Numbered from the stretch's first letter, positions 43,078 to 52,867 are shown. The stretch is DNA of 64,000 bases from Brevibacterium aurantiacum (GCF_007558825.1 NZ_VLTK01000007.1:18132-82131); one strand, 5' to 3'. The notes: generated from the letters alone by a model not told the origin. Made by a program: numbers and translations.

Positions 43078-44418
43078 ATGACCACCCCCTCCCCAGCCTC
43101 GTCGAGCACCGTCGCCTCGACCGCGGTCGCCTCCAGCGATGCCACCTTCCTCATCGACTTCCATCAGGTCGCCGCGATCGGCGCAACCGACAACGACGGC
43201 GTCGACCGGCAGGCGCTGACGGTCGAGGACAAGCAGACGCGTGACTGGATGCGGGGCTGGGCAGAAGGCAACGGCTTCGAAGTTCGCGTGGATGCGATCG
43301 GCAACATGTTCGCCTGCCTCGAACTCGTCCCCGAAGCCCCATACGTCCTCATCGGCTCACACCTGGACTCCCAGCCCCTTGGCGGGCGCTTCGACGGTGC
43401 CTATGGAGTCATCGCGGCCCTCTTCGCAGCTCTGCGGGTCAAGGAGAACGTCGCCGAGTCCGGGCAGAAGCCTCGGTTCAACATCGCTGTCGTCAATTGG
43501 TTCAACGAGGAGGGCGGACGTTTCGCCCCGTCCATCATGGGCAGTTCCGTCTACGCCGGACTCTTCGACCTCGACGAGATGCTGGCAGTGGAAGATCTCC
43601 AGGGGACTTCCGTCGCCGAGGCGCTCGCCGCCATCGGCTACGACGGCACCGACACCCCGCCCGAGGCGATCTCCTACGCGGAGATCCACATCGAACAGGG
43701 CCGCATCTTGGAGCGCGAGGCCACAGACATCGGCGTCGTCGAATCCAGCTGGTACACACAGAAGCTCGACATCGACGTCCTCGGCGAACAGTCCCACACC
43801 GGAGCCACCGCCATGGCCGATCGCCATGATGCGCTCGTCGCGGGTTCCAAGATCGTCCTCGCCGTCGCCGACGTGGTCAACGAGTTCGCCGACGAGGCGC
43901 TCGTGTCCTCGGTCGGCCAGCATGTCGTCGAACCCAACTCACCCATCGTCGTACCTCGCCGCGTGCACATGGTCGCCGACCTCCGTTCCTCCGACCCGGA
44001 CATCGTCAAAGCTGCCCGGGACTCCCTGCACCAGCAGATCGCGAACATCGCCTTGGAACACGACATCACCATCAAGGTTGAGGATTTCGATGTCCGGGGC
44101 AAGCTCTACTTTCCGGAGACGGGTGTCGAGCTGGCCGAGAAGGCCGTGGCCAATGAGGGGCTGTCGATCCGACGCCTCGAGACCATGGCCGGTCACGATT
44201 CTGTGGCCATGAACCACCGGGTACCCGCCGTGATGATGTTCGTGCCCAGTGTCGACGGCGTCTCCCACTGCGAACGCGAGTTCACCACCGATGAGGACAT
44301 GATCCGCGGCCTCGGGGTACTGACTTCGGTCGCCACCGAGCTGGTCAACGGTGAACTCAGTGAGGAACGCGAAGGCGATGTGTGGGTCGGTCAGTCCGTC
44401 GCCGAGGCCCGGGCATGA
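43078..44418 (+). CDS. M20 family carbamoylase / allantoate amidohydrolase-type hydrolase
   Basis: A 446-residue binuclear metal hydrolase of the allantoate amidohydrolase / N-carbamoyl-L-amino acid hydrolase group. Metal ligands are His95 and Asp106 in GSHLDSQPLGGRFDG (Asp97 supports), Glu144-Glu145 in FNEEGGRF and His204 in EIHIEQG. GHDSVAMNHR near 380 lies in the late metal-site region. An ATG just after AGAAAGAGACGCACC starts it, and the first 20 residues are Ser/Thr-rich. It removes ureido or carbamoyl groups in the cytosol. Its stop overlaps the first amidase (ATGA), so the two are co-translated. Confidence 0.9.
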   Translation: MTTPSPASSSTVASTAVASSDATFLIDFHQVAAIGATDNDGVDRQALTVEDKQTRDWMRGWAEGNGFEVRVDAIGNMFACLELVPEAPYVLIGSHLDSQPLGGRFDGAYGVIAALFAALRVKENVAESGQKPRFNIAVVNWFNEEGGRFAPSIMGSSVYAGLFDLDEMLAVEDLQGTSVAEALAAIGYDGTDTPPEAISYAEIHIEQGRILEREATDIGVVESSWYTQKLDIDVLGEQSHTGATAMADRHDALVAGSKIVLAVADVVNEFADEALVSSVGQHVVEPNSPIVVPRRVHMVADLRSSDPDIVKAARDSLHQQIANIALEHDITIKVEDFDVRGKLYFPETGVELAEKAVANEGLSIRRLETMAGHDSVAMNHRVPAVMMFVPSVDGVSHCEREFTTDEDMIRGLGVLTSVATELVNGELSEEREGDVWVGQSVAEARA

Positions 44419-45947
44419 GCGGCAGCGAAACGTGGGCACTGTCGGCAACCGAAGCGCTCGCGAAGTTCCGGTCGAAGGAGCTCTCGCCGGTCGAGTACCT
44501 CAGTGCGCAGATCGGACGCATCACCACCGCCGACGATCGCATCAATGCGGTCACGGAGGTCGTGGAGGAGGCGGTCACCTCGGCGCGGGAAGCCGAGGCG
44601 TTCTACGCATCGGCGACACCCGATTTCCTTGCCGAAGCGGCCGATTCCCAGCCCCTGCTCGGCTTGCCAGTGATCGCCAAGGAAAAGCACGCGATCTCCG
44701 GGCGCGCACTCACCCAGGGCCTCATACACGAACGAGACACGGTGGCCGGGGCCGATGCCGCGGTCATCAGCCGCATCCGTGTGGCCGGGGGATTCGTGCA
44801 TGCCAGGGCGACATCGCCGGAACTCAGCTGTGCGACCATCACCCATTCGCCGATGTGGGGCGTGACGCGCAACCCGTGGAACACCGAACTCTCACCCGGA
44901 GGGTCCTCTGGCGGCTCCGGTGCCGCCCTGGCGGCGGGCTTCGGTCCCCTGGCGACGGCATCGGACATCGCCGGCTCGACGAGGCTGCCCGCCGCATTCA
45001 CCGGCACAGTCGGGTTCAAGGCACCCTACGGCCGGATCCCCGGCCTGCAGCCATTGGCCGCGGACTGGTACCGCGGGGACGGGCCGATGGCGCGCACCGT
45101 CGCCGACACCGCCCTGTTGGCCCGTGTGATGGTCGGTGTCGATCCCAGCGATCACACAACGATCGAATCGTCTGGATTTCTCGACGGCTTCGACGCCTCT
45201 TCCGCTGAGGTGGTCGACGGCTTGAAGGGTAAACGGATCGCACTGTGCCTGCGGTTGGGCGACTTCCCCGTCGGTCAGGACATCATTGCCAATACCCGTG
45301 CAGTCGCCTCAGCGCTGGAAGCTGCGGGTGCAGTCGTCGAGGAGATCGAGCTGCCGTGGACGGCGGAGCGGATCTTCGAGACCGCGTTCACTCACTTCGG
45401 CCATCTCCTCGCGCCCGCGATGCGGACCTCGACCCGCGGGCATGAGGATACTCTCGCCGACTACACGCTGCAGTTCATGGCCGACGCCGAAGCGGTCGCC
45501 AGCCGTCATACGTTCTACGAAGGGCTGGCCGCGGAGGCGCAGATTCAGGCGGAACTCGCGACGGCAATGGAGGGATTCGATGTCCTCCTGGCTCCCACCT
45601 CGGCGGTGGCAGGTCTAGAGGCCGATTCGAGCTACTTGGACGGGATCACTCTCGACTCGTCGGGCGTCGGGCGTGAGACCTCCGGAACCGTCCCCAGCAC
45701 CGGCGTCGGTGCTGGGGGTGTTGACGGAGAGGGAGTGCGGCTCGAGCACTATTGGCAGGCGCACATGACGATGCCGTTCAACATCTGCAACCGGGTGCCG
45801 ATCGTCAACGTGCCCAGCGGCATGGCTGACTGCGGGATCCCGACAGGCCTGCAGGTCATCGCCCATCCCTTCGACGACCGCGCCGCCTTCGATGTCGCGG
45901 CCGCGGTCGAGCAGTTGGTGCCGTGGACGGGACTCGCTCCGGGGTGA
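44415..45947 (+). CDS. Amidase signature family hydrolase
   Basis: A 510-residue amidase. The Ser-cisSer-Lys triad is visible as Lys89 or Lys91 in PVIAKEKH (the usual K-D-N is altered to K-E-K), Ser165 in PGGSSGGS and Ser188 in DIAGSTR. The start is fixed by ATGA overlap with the carbamoylase. The tail holds a Ser/Gly-rich insert at about 415-440. It hydrolyses an amide to acid and ammonia. Position in the cluster suggests it acts on a product of the carbamoylase, but the substrate is unknown. Confidence 0.88.
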   Translation: MSGSETWALSATEALAKFRSKELSPVEYLSAQIGRITTADDRINAVTEVVEEAVTSAREAEAFYASATPDFLAEAADSQPLLGLPVIAKEKHAISGRALTQGLIHERDTVAGADAAVISRIRVAGGFVHARATSPELSCATITHSPMWGVTRNPWNTELSPGGSSGGSGAALAAGFGPLATASDIAGSTRLPAAFTGTVGFKAPYGRIPGLQPLAADWYRGDGPMARTVADTALLARVMVGVDPSDHTTIESSGFLDGFDASSAEVVDGLKGKRIALCLRLGDFPVGQDIIANTRAVASALEAAGAVVEEIELPWTAERIFETAFTHFGHLLAPAMRTSTRGHEDTLADYTLQFMADAEAVASRHTFYEGLAAEAQIQAELATAMEGFDVLLAPTSAVAGLEADSSYLDGITLDSSGVGRETSGTVPSTGVGAGGVDGEGVRLEHYWQAHMTMPFNICNRVPIVNVPSGMADCGIPTGLQVIAHPFDDRAAFDVAAAVEQLVPWTGLAPG

Positions 45948-46038
45948 GTGCTGGCATGTCGTCCGAGACGGAGCTTCGCCTTCTGGCACGATGAGGATCG
46001 TGGACGAAACCAACGGAACACAAGGGGAGCAGGGTTCG

Positions 46039-47370
46039 ATGCAGAGCCTCGAACAGACACTGGCTGCAGTCGAAGGAATCGGCCGAGAACTCAATGCAGT
46101 CACCTCGGTGATGAGGGGTCGCGCACGTACCCTTGAGCGAAAGTCCGCGCAGCGCGCCGCAGTCGGTGAGCCGAAACGTCTCCTCGAAGGTGTTCCCTTT
46201 GCCGTCAAGGACGTCATAGATGTAGCTGGATTCCCTACAACAATGGGATCGAACGTCAGCAGCGGACCGGACCCCAGCACGAGCGCCCCCGTCGTGAGCC
46301 TCCTCGAAAAGGCAGGCGCGCTGCCGGTGGTAAAGACGAACTGCCAGGAGTACTCCTACGGCATCCTTGGTGATGAGAGTGCCTTCGGGCGAGTCATCAA
46401 CCCGATCGACCCCACGCTGTGCACTGGCGGGTCGAGCTCGGGGTCGGCAGCCCTTGTCGCTGCCGGGGTGGTGCCGCTGGCACTGGGAACGGATACTGCG
46501 GGCTCCGTGAGAGTTCCGGCCGCTTGCCAGGGCGTCATCGGGTTCAAGCCGACCTTCGGCATAGTTCCTGTCGAGGGAGTATTCCCTCTGTCGCCGTCCT
46601 TCGACACGGTGGGATTGTTCGCACGCGATCTGCCGCTGCTCACCGCCGCATTCGCAGTGATATCCGGGAACGGGTCTGGCTCAATCCCAACAGGTTCCTC
46701 ACCGACGAAGGCGCCGACCGTCGATCTGAGCCTGCTCAACCCCACAGGCGAGTCATCGGCAGACGTACAGACGTGGGTCGAACGGCACCTCGGTGATTCA
46801 GCGATCGCCTCCATCACCTCAGAGAATACTGATCACTTGACGGAGCTCATCGAGCGAGGGATCGACTACTACGACATCGTGCGCCGCTATGAAGCCTATG
46901 TTCTGCACAAACAGTTCCTGGATGACCAGGGAGAGAAGTACCAGCCGGGCGTCTGGGCGAAGATCCTGTCGGGGCAGAACATCACCGAGGCTGAATACCA
47001 GTCCAACGTTGTCGCGCTCGAGGAGCTGCGTGCCTCCGCCGAATCGTTCTTCGACGATGTTGACTTCATCATCACACCAGCCATGGGCGGTGATGTGATC
47101 GCATGGGATGAACTCGGACCGGACTCGGCCGCGACATTCATGCGCTACTCGCTGCCGTTCAATGTTCTCGGGTGGCCGGCAGTGACGTTGCCGATCGGGG
47201 CGGTGCTCGATGGAACTACGTCTGGCTCTGACGAGAGCTCTGGCACAGTCTGCGGCGAGGCTTCTGACACGACTGCCGCGACATCACCCCGAGCGAAACC
47301 ACTATCGGTCCAGGTCGTCGGCGCACCTCACAGCGACGAGAAGCTGCTCGCATTCGTCGCGGGGCTCTGA
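46039..47370 (+). CDS. Amidase signature family hydrolase
   Basis: A second amidase, 443 residues when started at ATG 46039, which has AGGGGAG 9 nt upstream. Upstream in-frame codons lack a ribosome site. The triad reads Lys57 in FAVKDVID, Ser133 in GGSSSGS and Ser156 in DTAGSVR, all canonical. It is only loosely similar to the first amidase, so it is not a recent duplicate. The C-terminus has an acidic, low-complexity stretch at about 393-423. It follows the first amidase by 91 nt in the same direction and is probably in the same operon. It might act on a different amide bond of the same compound. Confidence 0.87.
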   Translation: MQSLEQTLAAVEGIGRELNAVTSVMRGRARTLERKSAQRAAVGEPKRLLEGVPFAVKDVIDVAGFPTTMGSNVSSGPDPSTSAPVVSLLEKAGALPVVKTNCQEYSYGILGDESAFGRVINPIDPTLCTGGSSSGSAALVAAGVVPLALGTDTAGSVRVPAACQGVIGFKPTFGIVPVEGVFPLSPSFDTVGLFARDLPLLTAAFAVISGNGSGSIPTGSSPTKAPTVDLSLLNPTGESSADVQTWVERHLGDSAIASITSENTDHLTELIERGIDYYDIVRRYEAYVLHKQFLDDQGEKYQPGVWAKILSGQNITEAEYQSNVVALEELRASAESFFDDVDFIITPAMGGDVIAWDELGPDSAATFMRYSLPFNVLGWPAVTLPIGAVLDGTTSGSDESSGTVCGEASDTTAATSPRAKPLSVQVVGAPHSDEKLLAFVAGL

Positions 47371-47480
47371 AAGCGGTTCAGCTGCACTGAACTGGAGTCC
47401 ACCAACCGTGTTGTTGATGATCCTGCCGCACCCTAAGCGGTGAGGCGACACCTGGCTCCCGGCGGATGCAAAGCCTTGCA

Positions 47481-47506
47481 GCCGGGCACGGATGAGCGTG
47501 CCCGGC
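47481..47506. terminator. Terminator hairpin 1
   Basis: GCCGGGCACG and CGTGCCCGGC form a perfect 10-bp stem with a 6-nt loop. It sits between the rightward amidase and the leftward hpaB-like gene and can end either transcript. The rest of 47371-47562 holds a second hairpin and no gene. Confidence 0.7.
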
Positions 47507-47517
47507 AACAAGGAATA

Positions 47518-47550
47518 GCTGCTTCGTCTGGCTACGATGCCAGAAGCAGC
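47518..47550. terminator. Terminator hairpin 2
   Basis: GCTGCTTC pairs with GAAGCAGC (8 bp), and inside it TGGC pairs with GCCA around a TACGAT loop, giving a two-part stem. It lies 11 nt after the first hairpin, toward the leftward gene, which it probably terminates. Confidence 0.6.
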
Positions 47551-47562
47551 CACGGTCAGTGT

Positions 47563-49149
47563 CTAGCGGTTGCCTCGCATGTAGGCGTTGACGTCATCGC
47601 TGTTGAACAAGTCCGGGACCGTCCAGCCGTCGAGGTTGTACTCGCCCATGCACTGTTCGACCATGCCGTTCATCGAGTCCACGGTGCCGTTGTTCATGGC
47701 ATTCATGAGCATCTCCACGCGCACATTCTCATGGTTGCCGGAATAGTTGCGCTCGTAGAGTTCGTGACGGCCGCCGAACTCGGAGCCGATGGCGTCCCAG
47801 AGCAGCTTCATCAGTTTGACGCGGTCCACGGCCTGCACGCCGTTGGATCCGCGCACATATTTGTCGAGGTATGGTCGGATCTCGGCGTTCTTGAAGTCCT
47901 GTGCGCCGGAGGGCAGATAGATGAGGCCAGAGGCGACATCCTGCTCGATGATCTCCTTGATTCGTGAGTAGCCCTGAGCCATGAACATGCGGTAAGCCAT
48001 GCCGTAGTCCATCTTCGGCAGCACGGATCCGTTCGGCCCCTCGTCGGGGTTGAGCATCATGGCATCAGCGAGTGCCCAGAACATATTGCGCCAGCCGATG
48101 ACCTCTCCGGCCCGAGCCTGGACTCCGCGGAAGTCCTGAGTACCGGCAATCTCCAGAGCCTTGAGCAGCAATCCCGCGATGAAGTCCAGTTTCACAGCCA
48201 AGCGGATGCAGCCTTGGTAGGTGAAGCGCTGGATGAACCCGGTCTTGGGCATGAACCCATTGATCTGGTCCGGATCACCATAGGCGAAGATGTTCTCCCA
48301 TGGCACGAGCACCTTGTCGAAGATGAACACCGCGTCGTTCTCGTCCATGCGCGACGACAGCGGGTAGTCATAGGGAGTGCCCGTCACGGCTGCGTTCTGT
48401 GCGTAGGAGGTTCGCGAGATCAGCTTGATGCCGGGAGCATCCATCGGGACAGTGCAGATCAGAGCGTATTCGGGACGCTTGATCGGCAGTCCGTAGTGGG
48501 AGATGAAATTGTAGTTGGTGATGGCGGACCCTGTGGCCACCACCTTTGCTCCGGAAACGATGACGCCGTTGTCGGTCTCCTTCTCCACCTTCATGAAGAC
48601 GTCTTTGACGTCGTCCGGGGGTAGGTGACGGTCCACAGGAGGGTTGATGATGGCGTGATTCCAATACAGGACCTTCTCCTGTGACTCCTTGTACCAACGC
48701 TGGGCGTTCTCCTGGTAGGGCGAATAGAACTCGGGCATCGAGCCCAGAGTCCCCAGGAAGGCGGCCTTGTAGTCAGGGGAGCGGCCGAGCCAGCCGTAGG
48801 ACATACGAGCCCAGGTCTCGATCGCGGTCCGGCTGTCTTTGAGGTCGTCCACGGACTTCGGAATCTTGAAGAAGGGGTGGGTCTTACCACCGCTGCCGGT
48901 GTCGGTGTCGACCAGCAGCTTGTCGGCCGTCGCTTCATCGTGGAAACCGTCATAGAGCCGTGCCACCATGCGTACGGAGTTGCGGAATGCGGGGTGCGTG
49001 GTGACATCTTCGACGCGTTCTCCATGCAGATAGATCTCTCGACCGTCGCGGAGGGAATCAATGTATTCGTCGCCTGTCATCGGCAGCTTCGGATTGGCCG
49101 GGGTGGTCCTTTCGGACATTGTGTTCTGCTGGTTCTCTTCAGTGGTCAT
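47563..49149 (-). CDS. hpaB: HpaB-type flavin-dependent 3-monooxygenase, oxygenase component
   Basis: A 528-residue member of the 4-hydroxyphenylacetate 3-monooxygenase family (HpaB/PvcC). The N-terminal helical/beta part holds [21 protein letters not shown] (about residues 34-54). The flavin-binding region follows with [14 protein letters not shown] near 164, and a C-terminal four-helix part lies around [27 protein letters not shown]. It ortho-hydroxylates a phenol with reduced FAD supplied by a reductase, here encoded just upstream. A ribosome site AAAGGA is present. The exact phenolic substrate is not defined, and the symbol marks the family, not a proven function. Confidence 0.88.
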   Translation of the reverse strand: MTTEENQQNTMSERTTPANPKLPMTGDEYIDSLRDGREIYLHGERVEDVTTHPAFRNSVRMVARLYDGFHDEATADKLLVDTDTGSGGKTHPFFKIPKSVDDLKDSRTAIETWARMSYGWLGRSPDYKAAFLGTLGSMPEFYSPYQENAQRWYKESQEKVLYWNHAIINPPVDRHLPPDDVKDVFMKVEKETDNGVIVSGAKVVATGSAITNYNFISHYGLPIKRPEYALICTVPMDAPGIKLISRTSYAQNAAVTGTPYDYPLSSRMDENDAVFIFDKVLVPWENIFAYGDPDQINGFMPKTGFIQRFTYQGCIRLAVKLDFIAGLLLKALEIAGTQDFRGVQARAGEVIGWRNMFWALADAMMLNPDEGPNGSVLPKMDYGMAYRMFMAQGYSRIKEIIEQDVASGLIYLPSGAQDFKNAEIRPYLDKYVRGSNGVQAVDRVKLMKLLWDAIGSEFGGRHELYERNYSGNHENVRVEMLMNAMNNGTVDSMNGMVEQCMGEYNLDGWTVPDLFNSDDVNAYMRGNR

Positions 49150-49287
49150 GACGACCGTCCTTTCATTGATGTGCCGAACTGCTGCTGAGAAAGCAGCACG
49201 ACGGGTGCATTCTTCGGTGGTTGTGCGCTGGGAGCCGGAAGCCCCGTGGTTGTGGCGTTCAGATGTTTCGTTCCGCAGTAGATCAGC

Positions 49288-49869
49288 TCAGACGGCGTTG
49301 AACGTGGAAGATCCCTCGAGCCAGCCGTGGGCGATCGAATCGCCCGATGCTTCCCAGGGAGTGCCGCCGTGCAGAGTGCCGGCATGATGGAACTTGCCTG
49401 AGATGAAGAGCAGCGGATCGATGTCATTGATCTCCAAATCAATGACTTCGCCGATGACGATCAAATGGTCGCCGCCGTCGTAGATCTGCCAGGGGCGACA
49501 TTCGATGGTTGCCGCATTGCCTTCAAGGACAGGGATCTCGCCTTCGCAACGCCACTTCACCGGGGTCTTCGAGGGCTTTCCTGCGAAGTTCATGCAGGTG
49601 CTCAGCTGATCTTCGGACATGATATTGATGGCGAATGGCCGGTCCTCGAGATACTCGGATGCCTTGTTGCCGCGGATCAGTGTCACCTGGGCCAATGGCG
49701 GGTCGAGTGAGACGGCGGTGAAGGCATTGACCGTAGCGCCGTGCGGTGCGCCGTCGGGCGCCTGGCAGGTCACCACGGTCACACCGGTGGCGAACTTTCC
49801 GAACGCATGGCGAAGATCCTTGGGATTGATCGTCTGCCTCGGCGATTCTGTTGCGATGGTCTTAGTCAT
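49288..49869 (-). CDS. hpaC: Flavin reductase (HpaC-like) component
   Basis: A 193-residue flavin:NAD(P)H reductase-like protein. The start at ATG 49869 has GAGAGGA 9 nt upstream. Upstream in-frame sequence is not conserved. DLRHAFGKFATGVTVVTCQ (about 17-35), NAFTAVSLDPPLAQVTL and the G-D-H-L-I-V-I-G-E-V segment near 140 are the marks of the HpaC/flavin reductase-like domain. It reduces FAD with NADH and passes it to the HpaB-type oxygenase, whose gene starts 138 nt downstream. The pair forms a two-component monooxygenase. The next gene upstream encodes an AraC regulator in the same direction. Confidence 0.9.
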   Translation of the reverse strand: MTKTIATESPRQTINPKDLRHAFGKFATGVTVVTCQAPDGAPHGATVNAFTAVSLDPPLAQVTLIRGNKASEYLEDRPFAINIMSEDQLSTCMNFAGKPSKTPVKWRCEGEIPVLEGNAATIECRPWQIYDGGDHLIVIGEVIDLEINDIDPLLFISGKFHHAGTLHGGTPWEASGDSIAHGWLEGSSTFNAV

Positions 49870-50065
49870 CGAATGTGTCCTCTCCCTGGAGCAGCTTTCG
49901 GAGATTGGCCGGAGTTGCTGTCTCTGGACAGTGTTGTGGGACACATTCGCGATGTGAAGAGTTCGTCCCGGCTGGGACATCGTCTGTCCCGCTCAGACCA
50001 AAGCGATAACTCAGAACAATGGATTGAGATGCTGGGGAGTATGAATCTATGCTCTGGAAGTCCTT

Positions 50066-51037
50066 CTAGAACTCGGTTGCGCGTTGCAGCTCCAGCGGAG
50101 TCAACCCGGTGCGAGCTTTGAAGACACGGGAGAAATGCGAGGGAGAGGCGAACCCGCACCGACGTGCGATTTCGGCGACCGTGGTGTGAGGCTCCGAAGC
50201 CAAGATTGTCTCCGCGATCTGCAATCGATAGTTCTGCAGGTGGTCGGCAAAGGTCTCGTCCTTTGCAGCGAAGATGCGCGAGAGCTGACGCTCGCTGACT
50301 CCGATGGTCGCAGCGACCTTCGCGCGATTGAGCGCGCCGTCGCCGAAATGACGCTCGATCTCCTGCAAGGCATGTCGATACCTGGCCTCCCGGCCGGAAT
50401 CCACCATGGGCGAGAGCATTCGTTCGACCAGTTCGAAGGTCTCCTGCTCCACTCGATACAGATCGTCGGGGGACCGCCGCAGTGCGGAGTCAATCACCGA
50501 GACCAGGTCTGTGGCGCTGGGGTTGGAGAATCGTCTGCGCAGATCCGACCCGAACTCAAACACCAGCGGTTCGTTGAGATCTCTTCCGCCTGCCAGGTGG
50601 GCGAAGTCTTCTCGCGGGATGGTGAGCACCAGCTCGTAGAGGCCGTGTGAGAAACCGCGGACGAATGGCCGGTCCGCGTCGTAGACGACAGCCTGGCCAG
50701 GTTTGAGGAGAATCGTCCCCTTGGAATGGTAGAAAAACGCATCACCGCTCATTGCGAAGAATATGGCGATGTCACCGGTGGGATGAGCGGCAATCATTCG
50801 TGCGGAACGCTCGACGATCTGGGATGAGCCCTTGACTCCGGCAAACCGGAGCGCAGGGAAGTGGAGGTTGATCTCCTCTGCCATCAGGGGAGTGTCCTCC
50901 AAGGTGCGAATGTCTAGGCCGATGAGCGCCTTGGCATTATGTGCTTCCCAATATTCGATTCGATTCTTGGAAGGGATTTGGGCGGTCGAGAACCGTAGCG
51001 GGTCCGGGGTGGAATGAGGCGTCGGTGGTTCAGCCAT
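50066..51037 (-). CDS. AraC-family transcriptional regulator
   Basis: A 323-residue AraC/XylS regulator. Residues about 20-200 form a cupin-like AraC ligand-binding domain (wording of the AraC_binding_2 type, with FFYHSKGTILLKPGQAVVYDADRPFVRG). The last 100 residues hold two helix-turn-helix motifs (VAATIGVSERQLSRIFAA and VAEIARRCGFASPSHFSRVF). It precedes the hpaC/hpaB-like genes in the same direction with 196 nt between, and probably activates them in response to a phenolic ligand. Bases 51038-51288 hold only its promoter and a weak hairpin near 51225-51250. Confidence 0.9.
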   Translation of the reverse strand: MAEPPTPHSTPDPLRFSTAQIPSKNRIEYWEAHNAKALIGLDIRTLEDTPLMAEEINLHFPALRFAGVKGSSQIVERSARMIAAHPTGDIAIFFAMSGDAFFYHSKGTILLKPGQAVVYDADRPFVRGFSHGLYELVLTIPREDFAHLAGGRDLNEPLVFEFGSDLRRRFSNPSATDLVSVIDSALRRSPDDLYRVEQETFELVERMLSPMVDSGREARYRHALQEIERHFGDGALNRAKVAATIGVSERQLSRIFAAKDETFADHLQNYRLQIAETILASEPHTTVAEIARRCGFASPSHFSRVFKARTGLTPLELQRATEF

Positions 51038-51288
51038 GGAGTTGCTCCTCCCAGTCTCCGGTGCGAAGCGCAGGATCTTTGGGTGTGGGCCCCGGCGGCG
51101 ATCGCAACATCGTTGTTGTCAGCCCATGGTAGCTTCTCGGCGACGATTTCTGATTCCTGCCTGCGGTCTCTGGGACAACACCGAGATCGAGAGCCAGTCC
51201 AATCCCGCCTCCTCCGGAAGAGCTGAGAACCGCTGGCTCCGAAACCGGTTCAGATGGGCTGATGAAGCCCTTCACGATCGAGTCGGTG

Positions 51289-52644
51289 TCAGAAGAACGG
51301 TGTGAGCAGGCAGACGATGATGAGCGAGATGACAGAGGCGAGGGCCGTGACAAAGGTCAGCGCCTTCAGTGCACCCTTGGTCGTCACCTGCATCATCGTC
51401 TGGAACATCCAGAAGAAATTACTGTTGACCTGCAGCGCGAACAAAGCACCCGAGCCGATGGCGAGACCGATGATGATCGGTGAGACATCGAGTTGACCGA
51501 GGATAGGTCCGATGATGCCGGCAGCTGCGATCGCCGCGACAGAGATGGAACCGATCGCGAGGTGCAGAACAGCGGCGATGAGCCACGCGATGAGGACGCT
51601 GACGATGACGGGAGCGGCCGAATTCGCTGTGAAGAGACCGCCGAGAACGTCTGCCAGGTTCGTAGCGCTGATGACCTCGCCAAGAGACCCACCGACACCG
51701 GTGATGAGCAGAATCTGCCCAGTGGTGCTGAAGCCTTCTTCCATCGACGAATTCGTCTTCTCCCGACCATTGAAGATCTGCGAGAGCACATACGCGATGA
51801 CGAGCCCCAAGAACAGGGCGAAGACCGGATCGCCGAGGAAATCGGTGACGGAATTCGCGGCGTTGAAGGCGCTGAGAATTGCCCCGGTGGCAATGAGGAT
51901 CAGAGGCACGTAGACCGGGCTGAGCGCCAATGCCAAATGCGGCTGACGAGTTCGAACGGTGGTGGTTCCACCGGCCTCGGACGAATCGTCCTGTTCTGCG
52001 TCGGGTACGATTCCGGTCTCATCTGTCGCGGGATTCCACACCCCGCGATTGACGAGGAACGAATAGACGAACACCGTCAGCAGGACCGTAGCCACACCGA
52101 CGGCGAGTCCGATGCCGAGCATCTGTGCAAGAGGAATGTTCAGGAGGCCTGCGATCGAAATCGTGCCGAGGCCAGGGACCACAAACACGTATCCGACGAG
52201 GATGCCGGCAGTGACCGAGCCTGCCATGATGCCCAAGCCCCGACGCCCGAGCGCGGGTGCAGCATTCCGAGCCAATGGCGATGCGAGTACAAGCTGTACG
52301 TCGACGTAGATCGAAGGAAAGACCGCGGTGAGTGCTGCTGCCAGTGCGTAGGGCAGCTTCCGCGGTCCCAGGAGTCGGAGAAGTAGCTCGACGAATCTTT
52401 GCAATGCCCCCATAGTGAAGAGCAATGCCCCGATGAGCACCCCGAAGCCGATGAGCAGCCCCACCTCGGCCATGATCGAGCCGAACCCTTCGACTATTGT
52501 CGTCAGTGTCTTTTCCAAGCCGAGACCAGCAGCGATGCCGTAGTACATGGCACCGATGACCAGCGAGATCACTGGATCGACCTTCAACAGGATGATGAGA
52601 AGGACAACCGCGAGAATTGCGATGACCGCATGGAGAATGACCAA
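51289..52644 (-). CDS. GntP-family permease
   Basis: A 451-residue integral membrane protein with about 12-13 hydrophobic segments and GntP/gluconate permease family wording: GFGSIMAEVGLLIGFGVLIGALL near residue 53, FPSIYVDVQLVLASPLARN near 110 and the late NSNFFWMFQTMMQVT. Family members import gluconate or related sugar acids with protons. It stands alone, leftward, behind the AraC/hpa genes, and is divergent from DUF1345. A variable hydrophilic loop (about 205-235) is acidic. The window's other sugar-acid genes (54-64 kb) make such a substrate plausible, but no direct link is visible. Confidence 0.9.
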   Translation of the reverse strand: MVILHAVIAILAVVLLIILLKVDPVISLVIGAMYYGIAAGLGLEKTLTTIVEGFGSIMAEVGLLIGFGVLIGALLFTMGALQRFVELLLRLLGPRKLPYALAAALTAVFPSIYVDVQLVLASPLARNAAPALGRRGLGIMAGSVTAGILVGYVFVVPGLGTISIAGLLNIPLAQMLGIGLAVGVATVLLTVFVYSFLVNRGVWNPATDETGIVPDAEQDDSSEAGGTTTVRTRQPHLALALSPVYVPLILIATGAILSAFNAANSVTDFLGDPVFALFLGLVIAYVLSQIFNGREKTNSSMEEGFSTTGQILLITGVGGSLGEVISATNLADVLGGLFTANSAAPVIVSVLIAWLIAAVLHLAIGSISVAAIAAAGIIGPILGQLDVSPIIIGLAIGSGALFALQVNSNFFWMFQTMMQVTTKGALKALTFVTALASVISLIIVCLLTPFF

Positions 52645-52788
52645 TGGCTGCTCCTCGTCGAGCTGAGATAGGTTATTAGATCATTTAATCACTTTGCCGA
52701 TATATGCGGTAGTGCGTACCCCACATGTGTTGCACAGAAGACGAACTCCACGGTCAATGGTCCCAGTGAACCTGCACCAGCGGGGACC

Positions 52789-52833
52789 GACGATCTGTGT
52801 CGAAGAATGACTGATACGTCGACATAGATCGTC
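52789..52833. repeat. Long inverted repeat upstream of DUF1345 gene
   Basis: Two 15-nt arms (GACGATCTGTGTCGA and TCGACATAGATCGTC) match at 14 positions, with a 15-nt spacer. It lies 77 nt before the DUF1345 start. It could be an operator or an RNA hairpin in the leader. Together with bases 52645-52909 there is no other gene. Confidence 0.5.
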
Positions 52834-52867
52834 CACTGCGTCGGCAGCGTGGGCTCGGTTAAGCTGA

